Both the position numbers and the translations under genes were made by a program. Of a stretch of DNA of 64,000 nucleotides, positions 12,957 through 26,100 are shown piece after piece (position 1 is the stretch's first letter; every line of letters begins with the position of its first letter). Source of the stretch: Apostichopus japonicus (lineage: Eukaryota; Echinodermata; Holothuroidea; Aspidochirotida; Stichopodidae); contig NC_092563.1 of NCBI RefSeq assembly GCF_037975245.1, positions 15,579,094 to 15,643,093 on the forward strand. Direction: 5' to 3'. The notes beneath the pieces were generated by a model, which made no database searches, was not told the origin of the DNA, and saw nothing but the letters and a program-made list of their open reading frames with translations.

Positions 12957-15900
12957 CACTACTACTATTACTACTACTACTACTATTACTACTACTATTA
13001 CTGCTACCACCACCAATATTACTACTACTACTACTACTAACTGCTATGCTGCTACTCTACTAATACTAATACTACTACTACCACTACCACTTCTGAGAAG
13101 TGTCCAGGAGAGGAAATATTGGGGATCAAATGTAACTCTTTCATTAATCTCTCATGAACCTCCATTCGCGATCCTAGCAAAGATGGCTTAGCTTCATCAA
13201 TTTGTCATCTCATTCTTAATAATAGTCGCTCTACTATGTTCACCAAAACTCAAAATGCTAGTTTTAACATGGCAAGATATTGCAATTTTACAATCTGTCA
13301 AGTTTCTGATATGGTCCAAGCAGACTATCTATAAAGACACCTCGATGGGTGATTCTCATCCTTGCTGGCTTTGTTACTTACTTCCTGCCCTCTAGAATCC
13401 ACGTCGACACGGACACATCGATATCCCGAAACAGTGGACCCTGTAAGAGCGCAGGGCCATTCTTCAGCTCAACGGCAAGCCTGTTTGGAGTGAGCACCAC
13501 ATCTATATCTGATTTCTGAGTTCCTTGCGGTACGGTGAAAGTCAACGTGAGGTCCTCCATGGTCTGAGTCCAAGTGTATGTTGGGTCTCTCTCAGCTGAG
13601 ATGGATAAAGAAGAAAAAATGACAAGTAGTCCAGAGGTTTCCAAATTTAAATAACCCTAAAAAATGCAAAACAACACTTCATATAAGCAATACCTACTGG
13701 CTTTTAGCACAGATAATTCTCTTCACTTTATTAATTTTGATTAGCTTTTTAATACTTCTCTAATGCTCTTCATAATTCACACTACTATGTGACTCTACAT
13801 CGACGTAGGTAAATGGTCTGAAATATTGTTAAAATCTGAAGGCTAGAAATGGATCTTTGGAAACAGGACCCAGCGATTCAGGCCCTTGAAATAATCTGGG
13901 ATGTCTTGGACAAGGTGAATCTGCAATGTCACAGCCATTTTATTACTGTTTCAAAATTTTTAGGGCTTGTTATAAATTTCAAATGTCTTTTCCCCCAATC
14001 TGTTGAAGTGTTGTTTTGCATTTTTTTTTTTTGGGGGGGGGGGAAGGGGTTATTTCATGATTAATATGAAAGACCTCTTGAATGTGCTTTTAAAAGTGTG
14101 AAAAGCTTCTGACAGTTGACACTGATATGAGTAGCAAGAATGCTATGAAGGGCAAATTTATAACGGTGTTCGATTGTCCGCGATGACCAAATTTCTGTTC
14201 GGCAACTAGTCGTTGGAGTATATTCAGACGGCATCGTAACTAAATTGCCGAAATAGGTATAAAAATGATCAATTTGTTTTCGGTGCTCCTACCACTTGCC
14301 GTAACTCTCCTTAAGAAGTCATCCTCCTCTACCCATGGTAACATTCGCTGTTGCTCTCTTTGTCTTTTTTTTTTGCTCTTTTTGCTGCTGTAGGTGATCC
14401 TGGTCATTAAACTTAAATCATTTTAATATTGACTGGATGTAATCTGAGAATATACTTAATCAATATTTTGGAAGACTAAGGTGATACAATTCCTGTTGTC
14501 ATTCAGTTTTCATTCTACATGTTTACTCTCACTTTGGAAAATTAACTTGGTGCCCTTTAAGAATTTTAAGTTGTCTTGGTGGACGTTTAAATGCAAAAAA
14601 AGAAATTGCTGCTGCTCCCAGCCATTTCAATGAAAATCTATGGCTTTTATCTGAAATTTTAGCTTTACCTTCTTTGGAATCTTTTTCACTGTCCTTCTTC
14701 TCCTTCTCGACCGGTTTCAAAGAATCGTAGACAATTTCGTATTTCCCTTCTCCTGCGATGAACACCGCCCTGCCTGTTTCTTCCACCGCAGCGTAGAGTG
14801 GTGCAGCCTTCCCCTTGATCTGTCTATGGTGACTGACAGTGAAAGGAGTGTCACCTGTGTGGAAAATAAAAAAAAGAAATATATAAATCTGTTTGATGGT
14901 ATTTACCAGTTAGAAGAATCGAAACATCAGGCTCTCTCTTGGTAGATACATAGTACAAACAGTATCTTGGAAACAGGAATTTTGCAGAAAAATAAAAGGT
15001 TTTGTCTGTTTTTGATCGATGGTATGTCAATAAATATACTGGTACTGAATTGAGCAAGAAAATGGTCTGCAACGGGTGGCCTTTCGCTTCAAAGATTAAT
15101 CTGCACTGTTCCAAAAGGTGTGTCATCAGCTGTGCCTGCGCAAGTTATCGCATAATGGTTAAAGACCATCTACCTCCTGACGATATGCTATGCTTTATTT
15201 CTAAATGGGATTAAGTAAGGGTTATTAGATTTTTTCTGTAGAAGGGAGTGTGATGTTCTCCTTCACCTTATGTGGGAAAACTTGCTTCAAATGGATGAAA
15301 TCGCAATAAGCCTTGTAAGATTAGAGCTGTTGAAGGACTATTACTATTGAGACTTTTGCCTGTCTGTGTTCAGATTGGAGTAGCTCAACGGCTGGATCAC
15401 TTTAGAGAAAGCTTTTTCACTATATTTTAATTTATTACCATTTTTTTGGAACTACCTAAAAGTCTGTACCATTTCGAAAATTCAAAAAGTCTTTCAGAAT
15501 ATAAGCTACAAAGGATAATACATGTCTGGGGATATCCAAAATCATACGTCAAACCCTACATTAGGTGCCATATTATACTTCAGAGTCGTGAAAGTAAATG
15601 CTAAAACTGTTCAAATACAGATTCTTTAATTCCATTTATATGAAGCTACAACCCTTTGCAACTTCATTGCCTCTTTGATAGTGAATCTTAAACATTACCT
15701 GTAGTCCTTGTCAATGTAAGCCACTCCAGAATTGTCACAAAATTGGTCTCTGTATTGTGGGTTTCACTGTTTTCTTCCCCGGCCGTCAGTTCTTCCTTTT
15801 CGATGTGTAACAGGAGACAGTCCACGGTCCGGCCTCCCTCCTCCGATTGGGAGAACATGTCCGTCTTTCTAAGGGAAGCGTGAGCTACCACGCATCTGAC

Positions 15901-18900
15901 CGCAGGCTCCGATACTTTCCCTCTCCATAGAATCTATTAATGATCGAATCGAATCAAAACAATAGATGAAGAAAAACACATGGAAACAAAGAAAAGCTCT
16001 CCACACAAAGGTTTTGATGGAAAGGAAATGTACATCAGTTTAGTTTAAACCATCTAGAAACTTCAAAGGTTGGTTGGGAGAGGGGAGGTGCCATATTTCA
16101 GTTTTGTTTCTTCAATGCTCTCACTCCCTTGAAGCGCGACAAAACACCAAAGAGAAACAGAACTGTCAAAGTATGTAAAGAGATTGGGAATTAGACATAG
16201 AATAAGCTGGGAAATAGTAAAGGAATCGAATACACATGTATACAAGTCAGTGCAACCTCAGCGTGGAAGAAAAGCTGTCAATCCTATGCACAAAGGACAT
16301 AATGAACAAAAAGTTAGCTCATCTCAAAGTGTTGTTATGGCAACAGACCGCCCTGCCCTGCAAAGAAGAAATAACGTCCCTTAACTGTTTTGCTTCCAGT
16401 TGTCTGATGATCACCACACAGACATGAAACTCAGAGTTACAACAGTTGTTTATGTATATTATATTATATATGTTTATATAATTATAAAGCTGGGTCTACA
16501 GGGGTACTACATATTCAAATATTTAAATGAACAATGTTTAAATGAGCAAAGAATAAGTATGATACTCTAGTCCAAAGTAATTTGCAAAGTTCAAACTCCC
16601 ACAAAGACGACAAGGAATCTTTAACATTTACTATCAAATATCTTGTACCAAACCTCTTATTCATTGTACTAAAAGAAATCAATTTTTGCAACGAGGAGAC
16701 AATTACCGTCCATCTTGGGGCATCTGAAGCCCCTCTAGTGACTGTCGAAAGAATGTAGAGTTCTCCTGTTCCATCAGAAAGCACGCAAATATCACTGGCA
16801 GGAAACCAGAGAGACGCATTCAATCTCTCCTTGGCACGCTTCGTAGCTGCATCGGGGATGGTGAATATGGTGCGTGGAGAGTCTATCTGGGTGTCCTGAA
16901 GATACAATAAAGAAATAAATTGCGCCATGAAAATGTGTGTTGTATTACAAAAATTAATTATGTACAATACAAAGACAATATTTTAGCTTCAGTGATTTAT
17001 TAAATCTCACCCAAAGCTCACTAAAAAGTACATTCCAAATTTTTTATTTGCAAGTTTTACGCGAGTCACTTAAAGTCACTGTTGTGCTTGTGTTTGCTAC
17101 ACTTATTATTGAAAAGTGGATATTTTATCATTCTAATGAGAAGCCACTTTACATTCCAGATGCAATTACTTGATTCGACTACCAGTAGTTAGAATTTGTG
17201 ACATTTTCTTAGTTTGATTTGATAAATGAGCTGTATCCAACGGGTACATCTTCCGTTATCATCAAATTTGTTTGGAATTTGGTGGGGTACTTTTCCCATA
17301 ACAAGATTATGATAAAAAAAAGGGGGAAAAGGTTTTCACTTACTATTGTAACTGTAAGTTCCCTGACATTCCAGTGTTGATCAATAAAGTACACTGTGTT
17401 AGGATTCCACTGGTCAAGTACAAGATGATTGGTTAGGCCAAATATCCTCACATGATGCACACTGTACTGGTCCTCACTCAACTGTACAACATCAACACCT
17501 GTGTGGAACATACAGTATATTTCAGTGGCAAACAAGCACTCATGTATCAAGAACAGTATGCCAACAGTTTATGTGAATGATTCCTTTCAACAATTGTATG
17601 AGAGCATTTAATTTTACACTGCAGGGACCACAAGATTCTATTTTCAAGTTCTTTTCACTTCAAATGATCAGCAAGGACCCTCAGGCCTACATATGAAACT
17701 ATTACACTATATGTATTGTTTAATCACATGTGCTTTACTACTGTAGAATTTTTTGCACATTGATGTCAGACTTTGACCTCTGCTGACCTAAAATGATATG
17801 CACCGATGCGCCATTTGAGTCTTGAACATGCTTAATGGATAATAATTCTAAGAATAAAGTTCATCATCCAAGCTTTCCTTTTGCTGTTATGTTTAATCAA
17901 ATTCCCATATTTTTAAACTTGAGCAAATAATTGCAAAGCATCAAGAAACTCAGCTAGGCTGAGCAATAGAGATTTGAATGAGGTTGTATCATTATTTTAC
18001 ATGCATTGTCAGCAAAAGAGTCAACATAGAATAAACTGTACCCTGTCCATTTCTTAATCTAGAGATTATTTAACAGAGTTTCACTTTTTGCAGTTTGAGT
18101 GCTGTTGTAACTTTTCTCTTTCAAAAACAAGCTACTGAGGGGCAATAAAATTAAGGTCCTACAGGACATTAGCTTGTACTGGGCACTACTTGCTTTATAG
18201 TACTGTGCATGCCATAACCCGGTAATTCATTGTCCTCATACAATCAACAGTATTTGCTGAAAGTAGTCACTTTCTGAAGCTCTGTATTTATTGCTTCAAT
18301 GGCTGAGTCCAGATGTTCTAGGAATGTTTCAGTAGCGTCGTCATCCTCTTTCTTGTCCTGTAGTGACATAGTGTAGTACATAGGGTTCTCTCCTACTGCA
18401 TTGTCTCATTGTTAGGCTAGTGGCTAGGCTGGTTAGCTTTTGTTGGTAAGCTTTTGTTGTGTAGCTCGTTGTTTTTTCTTTCTTTATGCTAGCTCTGTCT
18501 GGTTGTCCTCTGACTGGCATGTTTATCCAGTGTAATCACAACTGAGGTGAAATTAAACTGTCTAAAGCAATAAATTTCTTATAATTGTTGCAAGTGGATA
18601 AGATCGACGAAATACCTTGCGCCTCAAATCACATGATGTGTGCAGGCCAACATCTTAAGATGTCCCTTCCTCCTTTCCTCACTATCCTGTTGGTAATTTA
18701 TAGAGTATTATAAACTTCCTTACTAACCTGTTGATGTTTTAAAGTGGTATTTATGGAACTTCCATACTAACCTGTTGGTAATTTGCAGTGGTATTTTGGA
18801 AGTGCATCCAACGATAATTTGTAGCCCTCAAAGTTTGGATTTAGCAGATTTCTCCTAACCTCCAAACTCTCTTCACAGTCATACATGATAGATACTCCTC

Positions 18901-18908
18901 TAAGGCAC
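9862..18908 (-). CDS. NUDCD1: NudC domain-containing protein 1 (NUDCD1/CML66)
   Basis: Nine coding exons: 18886-18772 (exon body begins 18908), 17498-17344, 16895-16707, 15933-15699, 14854-14669, 13595-13382, 12087-11940, 11244-11161 and 10329-9862 (TGA). Phases 1,0,0,1,1,2,0,0 match at every junction. The 597-residue product compares with 583 in human and aligns throughout: NPNFEGYKLSLDALP with DPRFEGYKLSLEPLP, SDGTGELYI with SDGTGRLYV, LLLHIEKEEL with LLLRIEKEEL, NALGYVQASKRDKKF identical. A CS (p23/NudC-like) domain begins near residue 298 (YTWTQTMEDLTLTF). The family works as a cochaperone with HSP90 and dynein-related clients. Exon 8 starts directly at LEECD, so a linker present in human between SEEL and ELEECD is absent. 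An acceptor precedes exon 1, so a non-coding upstream exon is likely. Confidence 0.95.
12891..13086 (+). repeat. (CTA)n / (TAC)n microsatellite
   Basis: Nearly pure trinucleotide CTA repeat of about 190 bp with scattered T and C interruptions, in a NUDCD1 intron. It creates apparent poly-Leu and poly-Thr frames that are not genes. Confidence 0.95.
18680..18800 (-). repeat. Tandem copies of the NUDCD1 exon-1 donor region
   Basis: CCTGTTGGTAATTT / CCTGTTGATGTTTT, each followed by an AGTGGTATT-like stretch and then CTTCC(T/A)TACTAA, occur three times with roughly 40-50 bp spacing. The rightmost copy is the real 3' end of exon 1 with its donor CAACAG|GTTAGT. The middle copy retains a CAACAG|GTTAGT-type donor in the intron; the leftmost has lost the GT (CAACAG|GATAGT). 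Confidence 0.7.
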
Positions 18909-19679
18909 CTGAAGTGAAAAGTGTAATTAAAATAAAAATATTGAAAAATTCGAGCATTAATGAAATTCTGTGATTCTTTCATGCTGAACGAAGAGGACGC
19001 GAAAAAAAACATTTTTCATTTTGTACTTCTAATTAAACAGGATGTATTTTTCAATCCTGCTCCGTTATCTGCCTATCTTTTCCTTCATAATCTCCCAACT
19101 TCAACCTCTCTAGCTATGGCACTAATAGTATCATGATTGTAATACAGAGAAAGCAAAGAGAGGTGTCTTCAAACATAACTCCCTTATCTGAGGGTCGTTT
19201 CCAATCTGCAATCTCTGTGTAAATGGTGGGGGAGGGGGGGCATGTCTGAGGTGAATCCACCACTACTCTTGGTGTTGATGTTTGTTTAAGGAAATTTCAC
19301 TCTCATACTCACCCTCCCTTATTCCTTAATTCCCCCCCCCCCCCCCAAGAATACTTTGCAAAATTGTGACAGTAAATGAGAGAAATCCAAGTAAGTGGAA
19401 GGTTGTTTCTATGTGCCTAACACATCATTACTGCATTTGTCATCTTGTTTCCAAGTTTTTCTCTAGTACGATTTCTCATCTCGCTCATCGTAATAGTGTT
19501 GGTACTAGTTACACTACACAATGTTTTCTAGTTCAAGAAATACGTCAGTTTTATACTAAGCCTACAGGTTACCTTCACTACAGTAAAGCACGCTGATTCG
19601 CTTCATAAACATTTCAATAACTCAGCAACAGAACCTTAACTAATTAAAAATACATCATTTCTTATAACACAGCAGTTAC

Positions 19680-19802
19680 CTTATGATTTATTCCTTCTGG
19701 ATCTAGTGTTGAGTTGTCAGCTTCAATCCATAAATCTGAACTTTTTGTCGATTTTTCATAAGCCGTGGCAGAAGAAGTTTTCGTAAGGGCGGGTGCACGT
19801 AC
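19680..19802 (-). other. Candidate orphan exon upstream of NUDCD1
   Basis: On the minus strand an acceptor (TTTAACAG) precedes and a donor (CATAAG|GTAACT) follows a 123-bp block that is open for exactly 41 codons; it includes SSDLWIEADNSTLDPEG. It lies 770 bp upstream of the acceptor of NUDCD1 exon 1. Reading on into that exon in the same frame hits a stop at once. It could therefore be a 5'-untranslated NUDCD1 exon, an exon of an unrecognised gene, or chance. No family recognised. Confidence 0.3.
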
Positions 19803-19889
19803 CTGTTAAACAACCATTGTCACGTAAAGGCTCCGAAGGCCAAATCTGTTGAAGATTTCAACGAAGCAACAACAAAACATGGCAATTCT

Positions 19890-21441
19890 TATGGAACGCC
19901 AAAAGCGCAACGCATTTCGTTGCCTCGATCGATTTCATATCCTCGTATTTGGATGCCTCGTTCTATTTCGTTGCCTCTATTTGGATGCCTCGTTCTATTT
20001 TGCTGCCTCCTTCTATTTCGTTGCCTCGTTCTATTTCGCTGCCTCCTTTTATTTCGTTTCTTCGTTCTATTTTGTTGTCTCCTTCTATTTCGCTGTCTCC
20101 TTCTATTTTGATGCCTCGTTCTATTTTGCTGCCTCGTTCTATATTGCTGCCTCCTTTTATTTCGTTGCCTCCTTGTATTTCGTTGTTTCGTTCTATTTCG
20201 TTGTCTCCTTCTATTTCGTTGCCTCCTTTTATTTCGTTGCCTCCATTGATTTCGTTGCCTTCTTCTATTTCGTTGCCTCCTTCTATTTCGTTGCCTCCTT
20301 CTATTTCGTTGCCTCCTTTTATTTCGTTGTCTCCTTCTATTTCGTTGCCTCCTTCTATTTTGCTGCCTCCACCTATTTCGTTGCCTCGTTCTTCATCGTT
20401 GCCTCGTTCGATTTCGTTGCCTCGATTGAATTCGCCTGGTTATGTTAATTAGGTATTGCAGGCATGTATTGGTGGGCGGAGCTTGTTTCTCCTTCGGTCG
20501 CAACCGGCCGGTTAACGCGAACGTTACCTGGTCGATCACAGTGCCTAGCACTGAGCAGCCTAGCGTGCCTAGCACTGAGCAGCCTCTCTGGTCAAATAGC
20601 TAGCTTAGTTAAGTGACGGCAAAATGGAAGCCATCTTAAGAAGATTGGGATATGACCAGACGGTGATTGACAATTTCAGCTATCGTGACATTAGAATAAC
20701 CTAGCCCAATCAGATGGGCTAGCTGTTCATTCGCCGCCATTATTTTACATATAGTGTCATCAAATCATGGTCCAGTTAGTTAGCTGTGTGATTTGTGCGC
20801 ACGTACGTATGGAATAAAACATAAAAGTCCCGCCTCCGTCAAATCGCGATGCCTTGCGTGTTATACAAGAGTGCGCACTCCTATGGGCAGCGTAATTAAC
20901 ATAAGTAAACAAAATAGAATGAGACAACGCAACCGAAGTAGGCAACGAAATCGAAGGAGGCAACGAAATCGAAGGAGGCAACAAAATAGAACGAAGCAAC
21001 GACATCAAAGGAGGCAACAAAATAGAACGAGGCAACGAAATCAATGGAGGCAAAGAAATAGAAGTAGGCAACGAAATCAAAGGAGGCAACAAAATAAAAC
21101 AAAACAACGAAATCAAAGGAGGCAACAAAATAGAACGAGGCAACGAAATCAAAGGAGACGACGAATTAGAAGGAGGCGATCGCGACGAAATCGAAGGAGT
21201 CAACGAAATCAAACGAGGCAACAAAACCAAAGGAGGCAACGAAATAGAACGAGGCAACGAAATAGAAGGAGGAAACGAAATCAAAGGAGACGACGAATTA
21301 GAAGGAGGCATCCAAATTTGGGGAGACGAAATTGAAGGAAAAACGAAATTGAGCCTGCAACGAAATAAAGGGAGGCAACGAAATAGAAGGAGGCGAAATC
21401 GATCGAGGCAACGAAATGCGTTGCGCTTTTGGCGTTCCATA
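19890..21441. mobile_element. Foldback-like element with minisatellite inverted arms
   Basis: The left arm (19890-20451) starts TATGGAACGCCAAAAGCGCA and the right arm (20893-21441) ends with its exact inverse, TGCGCTTTTGGCGTTCCATA. Both arms are arrays of a degenerate 18-bp unit, TTCTATTTCGTTGCCTCC on the left and its complement on the right. The inner arm ends match too (TTATGTTAATTA versus TAATTAACATAAG). Flanks give a 6-bp duplication AATTCT at 19884-19889 and 21442-21447. Long inverted repeats made of internal direct repeats are the hallmark of foldback/Galileo-type DNA transposons. The 441-bp spacer (20452-20892) has no transposase. Confidence 0.85.
20452..20892. other. Spacer of the foldback-like element
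   Basis: Unique sequence between the arms. It has a 24-bp direct repeat (20-base core GTGCCTAGCACTGAGCAGCC at 20541 and 20565) and a 26-codon ATG frame at 20623 beginning MEAILRRLGYDQTVIDNF. The frame is too short to call a gene; it could be a remnant of a captured or element-encoded exon. Confidence 0.4.
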
Positions 21442-22806
21442 AATTCTTTGTATCCGTTTCTATACTTGAAACGAGGACGCAACGTACAGTTTGAGTGGGG
21501 AAAATCTCGGGACTGCAAGTCTGGCAAAACCTAGTTGTTCCGACGACCACCTTAACAATATCGTATGGTAAAAATAAAATCGCTTGATTGCATCCCGCCA
21601 AGACGAAAATGATTACAGCAAAGCCTTATAAACAATAGCTTTCTTTTCATGCTTAGTCACAATTCTTGACGTGTTTGGTTTATCTTTGTAAGTTGAACGT
21701 TTGATATGTACGAAACAAAAATAGCAACAACATATTTCATTGGAGTCATTACAATGTCTTTTGAAGATTTCATCTGACCAACAATTTGATCTGTACAGAA
21801 TTCTATAAAACACATGTGATCATGTAATATTCCATACTGTTTTATTTGGAAGACATACCATGCCAACTTCAGGAATGTAGACTGTTTTGAAATCAGTTGG
21901 AAACCTCGTACTCGTCGCAAACTTGCGCATTCGTCGCAAAACGGTACCCGTGTTTACGAGCATGGGGTGACGGGATAGGATTTTCAACTATTTAATTCCA
22001 CGGTAGAGAGCTTTTTAATATATGATTTGGCAGAGACGTTTAGAGATACCCAGTACCTTTAATCGGCGGTGACGGGGTGGAGGGGGGTTGAGGGAACTTA
22101 TAATAATATAGTAATCTTAGTTTTATTTTTTGTCACTCAGATATTCAGCTGCATGCTACTGCAGCTGTACATGACTCACGCCTACTATTAAGGGGAGTAC
22201 GCACCCCCCCCCCCCTCCCTCTCTATTTCTTACTTCCCAATTTCTCTTGCTTTTGACCAGATTTGTGTATTAGGGTATCATAACTTTCAGCAAATAACAT
22301 TGATTTTGAAGGAATCGTAAACAAATTGTAAATAATTAATAATAAAAACGTTTTATGAAATAGTTTTGACCAAGGGATTCTTGATCCAATTTGTATGGAA
22401 TTGTCAGGTCGTCGTGAAAATGTTAAGAACTTGTTGTAAGGCTATAGTTGCAATTTTGATTCGTTCAGTTCATATCTTAACAATTTGCAACAAAATGAAA
22501 AATTCTTTAGTATATCTATAATGACTGAGGAAATCAACAATGTGCTTCAAATGAAGTTGATTAGTTATGATATGTCATCAATTTAACAAGTTTGAGCAAA
22601 CTGATCAATTGATCATATAACATATTTCAACAATTCAATTTTTTGTACCATAATGGTAGATTTCGCTCAAAAAGGCATCTATTCAAGAAAAAAATGATAG
22701 CGAAATGATAATTAATCACATAAACTCATTATAGATGAAAGAAGAAACAGTTGTCAATCTCATCTTCGTATATTTTTACATCATCATCGTACATTTTACA
22801 TCATTA

Positions 22807-22945
22807 TCGTCGTCGTCGTCGTCAGCGTTATCCACATCGTCACCGACATCGTCATCATCTTTATCATCATCTTTATCATCATCTTTATCATCATCTTTAT
22901 CATCATCTTTATCATCATCTTTATCATCATCTTTATCATCATCAT
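22807..22945 (+). repeat. (TCATCATCTTTA)n minisatellite with CGT flank
   Basis: About eight tandem copies of a 12-bp unit at 22852-22945, preceded by a CGTCGT run. Located 3' of the FADD homologue. Apparent Ser/Asp-rich frames here are repeat translations. Confidence 0.9.
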
Positions 22946-23039
22946 CAGCGTCATCGTCATCGTATATTGTTGACCATTTGAGCGTTACATTATACACACA
23001 CATACAACAGTAATGGTAGAGGGTACAAACTTGTATTGT

Positions 23040-23042
<3 letters not shown>

Positions 23043-23088
<46 letters not shown>
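23043..23088. repeat. (TA)n microsatellite
   Basis: About 22 TA units just downstream of the FADD homologue stop codon. Confidence 0.97.
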
Positions 23089-23091
<3 letters not shown>

Positions 23092-23152
23092 ATATATACA
23101 AAATTCAGTAATATTCAGATGATGTTTCAATTTCACTACAAAATGGCCGTTG

Positions 23153-26100
23153 TCATTTTCCTTCTCCTAATCGATCAATCTCTTTTTGCACACATTTGGA
23201 ACTCATTATATCTAAATCAGGATAACTTTCACACTTTTCTAACAACGCGGCCAGCGTAGCTGTACCCTTATTTTTCTCTCGCCACAGTTTGAGTACTTGG
23301 AATATTTGTTCCTTTACATCATATGGATGTGACTGTTGTATTAATGAGATTTCATTGTCGCTGATATTTAGCGCAGAGCGCATGAAGAACTTCCAATTCC
23401 TACCAAGCGTTTGTACAAAATCTTGGAAAAAAGCGTCAGACGGCCGGTTGCTGGTGGCTGGAAGGGTCGATTCTGGAACGGGGGAAAAAGAAATGCAAAG
23501 AGTTGTTATTTCCCCAGAATCTTATTCGGTCAGTCTCAACGTGGAAAGTACTTTTCCTGTGAGAGGGGGGAAAGGTGGGGATGTCAGTAAATTAGATGAT
23601 GGAGTGGAGTGAACCCGAGTGGTTGCTTGTTTTGAGATGAGGGCTATCACCAGTTATGGCACTTGTAGTTGTTCTGCAGTTTCTAACTTGACCAAGCGGT
23701 ATAGTCAATTATTCCAGCATGGTTATGGAAATGTGCGGGAGTATGGCTTTCCATACGGGAGAGGGGTGGGAGGGTTTAAACCCTCACGCACGTCCAATGC
23801 GACCACCAAATTCCATTATTAGCATCAAGTATATGGAAGTCTGGTCAGAAGTACTAATATTTGTTATCTATACCCACCGCTTATGGCAAGCCACTTAGGC
23901 CATAACGGATGTCTACTACGTTTGCTCAAATGACCACACAGTGCAGCGTTCTTGACATATAATTGTCACCGTGTCGGCGAAGTTCGTCAACTTCTTAGTA
24001 TAATCGTAATTCTAGAGAATGCGTTCTCGAACGTCTTCTGTGCGAGTGTACTGCATATGTTTATTTCTTCGTGTCCAGGTGTCTTGTAAACGTATATGCT
24101 ATATTACAAATTGAATATTTTATCGCTCTGGTAACGTTCTCGTAGCTACTAACATGAACATGTTTTACCATTTAACACGTTGTCGAATTTCCAGGACATT
24201 TTGTCGAACTATCGACGGCTCGAAGAAATAATATCATATTAGGGAATTCGCTGCACTGATTGGTTGCTTGGAACAACTTGCGTGCTGCAGGTAGCTAACA
24301 ACCGTAAGTATGGCCTATAGCAGGGTTGTCCAACCTACGGCCCGCGGGCCACAGTCCGGCCCGCCGCAGGGTTGCGTCCGGCCCGCCAGAGATGTTCTAC
24401 GGTGCGAAATTTTAGTGAGCAAATGTATTGATAACAATTTGAGCTATATAATCAATCATTCGAACCTTCTGGGTCCAAAAAAAAACTGGAAAAAGGTCAA
24501 ATTGTGTGACACTCTCTCAGCGGAGGGGGGGGGGCGGCTGCACATTATTAATCTGTTTTATCAGGAAGGAAAATAAATCAGTGCGCTCCAGTGCTCACAT
24601 TGTGTTGCCTTGGGCTTCGGGCAAAAAATCGAAAAATCGAGCGTATAGGGTTCATGCGGCCCTCTCTTTATCATAATCATTCCATGTGGTCCTCCTCTGC
24701 AAAAGGTTGGACAACCCTGGCCTATAGACTACTACCGATCGTGGTATTAACATCCTGTTTTCATTGGGACGTGTGTTAAACCAGGGTACGCTCTGATAAA
24801 GCGATAATTTTAATAGAACAGACACACACAAAAAATACACATTTGGGTGCTAGTAATGTTTTGTCTACCTACTCTAGTTTCAAGATATCAACCTTTAAAA
24901 TATCTGGAATGGTCCTTTCATGCTAAATTGATGATGACGTCAACTCCTCAGTGCACGCCTTAATGTTAACGTTAAACCATTGTATTATAAATTTTAATAT
25001 AACTCAACCGAAACATATTCTTTCAACTTCATGTAAATGACAGAACATTTACTTTAATGATATTCAACAACATTTACTTTTGACAATTTTGTAACTCATT
25101 ATAAACATGTCATTTGAGGCCATAAAAGTATTATGTGTTCCCAATGAGTCTTGTGTTGTATCTGAGGAACTGACTAATTAATCTGTGAATTAGACTTTAT
25201 AGTCTAGTCACTTTTAGTGACTAACCACAGCTGATTAAAGGAGCATTTCTCAAAAACTTGTGATATAGAAAATACAGCACGGACTGTATAAGCAGTGTTT
25301 GCTAACGGTCTACAACGTATCCAAATTATGTCTGTATCTTTTTACTCGTTACCTTGGAATTATACACCGACAGTTTAACAAAACATTAAGACTGAACATT
25401 AAGAAAGTAGCCTACTGTTTAATCTCATAAGTTTTTATGACCGCAGCCAGGCGATAATATTGTTAACATATCAACAGTCCGCATAATTTTCAAAACGTTA
25501 TACAAAATCCTGTTGACGTATTTATTTATTGGAGTGTTTATAGATAAAGAAGTGTGTGGGTGGGTGTGCGCGACAAAACGGTTACCATGGTAATCGGTCC
25601 TTACCTGTAGTCTCACTAGATTCTTTCTTTGAGCTTAAATATCGATACACTAAATCATCTCTCTGTATATCCTTTAAGATTTCCTCTAGTTTTGAGTAAT
25701 TATCGTGACGAAATACTCTTCTTTGATCGAGAAGTTTCAAAAGACCATGGGCTGTCTTTTTCTCCATCACACTAGGTGGTAGCTTGGCGTCATCTGAACG
25801 GCACCTCATCTGAATATATGAATATTCACAAAAGAAGGATGATCAACGGCAACAGTTCTTTTTCGATATGCGATAGTCGGTTAAACTGACATTCGTATTC
25901 TGAATATACCTTCTTCTGGTTTTACAAAATGTGTTCAAAAGATAACATATTGAAATCCACAATAAAATGCAACAATTGCGAAGTTAAGATGAATTACTAA
26001 AACCAACCCCAACGGTTCACCATGCCCTCGAATATCCATCGTTAGTCCTTATCGTGTTCTATAGCTAAACAACGGTTATCAAATACATAAAATTAACAGT

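Noticed and set aside
12860-13191. Poly-Leu and poly-Thr open frames
   Set aside because: Produced by the CTA microsatellite in a NUDCD1 intron.
19849-20452. Long open frames rich in Phe/Tyr/Ser/Val (199 and 167 codons) and their partners at 20760-21527
   Set aside because: They are translations of the 18-bp minisatellite arms in several frames on both strands; no domain, and the same motif is read differently in each.
22735-23013. Ser-rich, Asp-rich and His-rich frames
   Set aside because: Repeat translations of the TCATCATCTTTA minisatellite on both strands.
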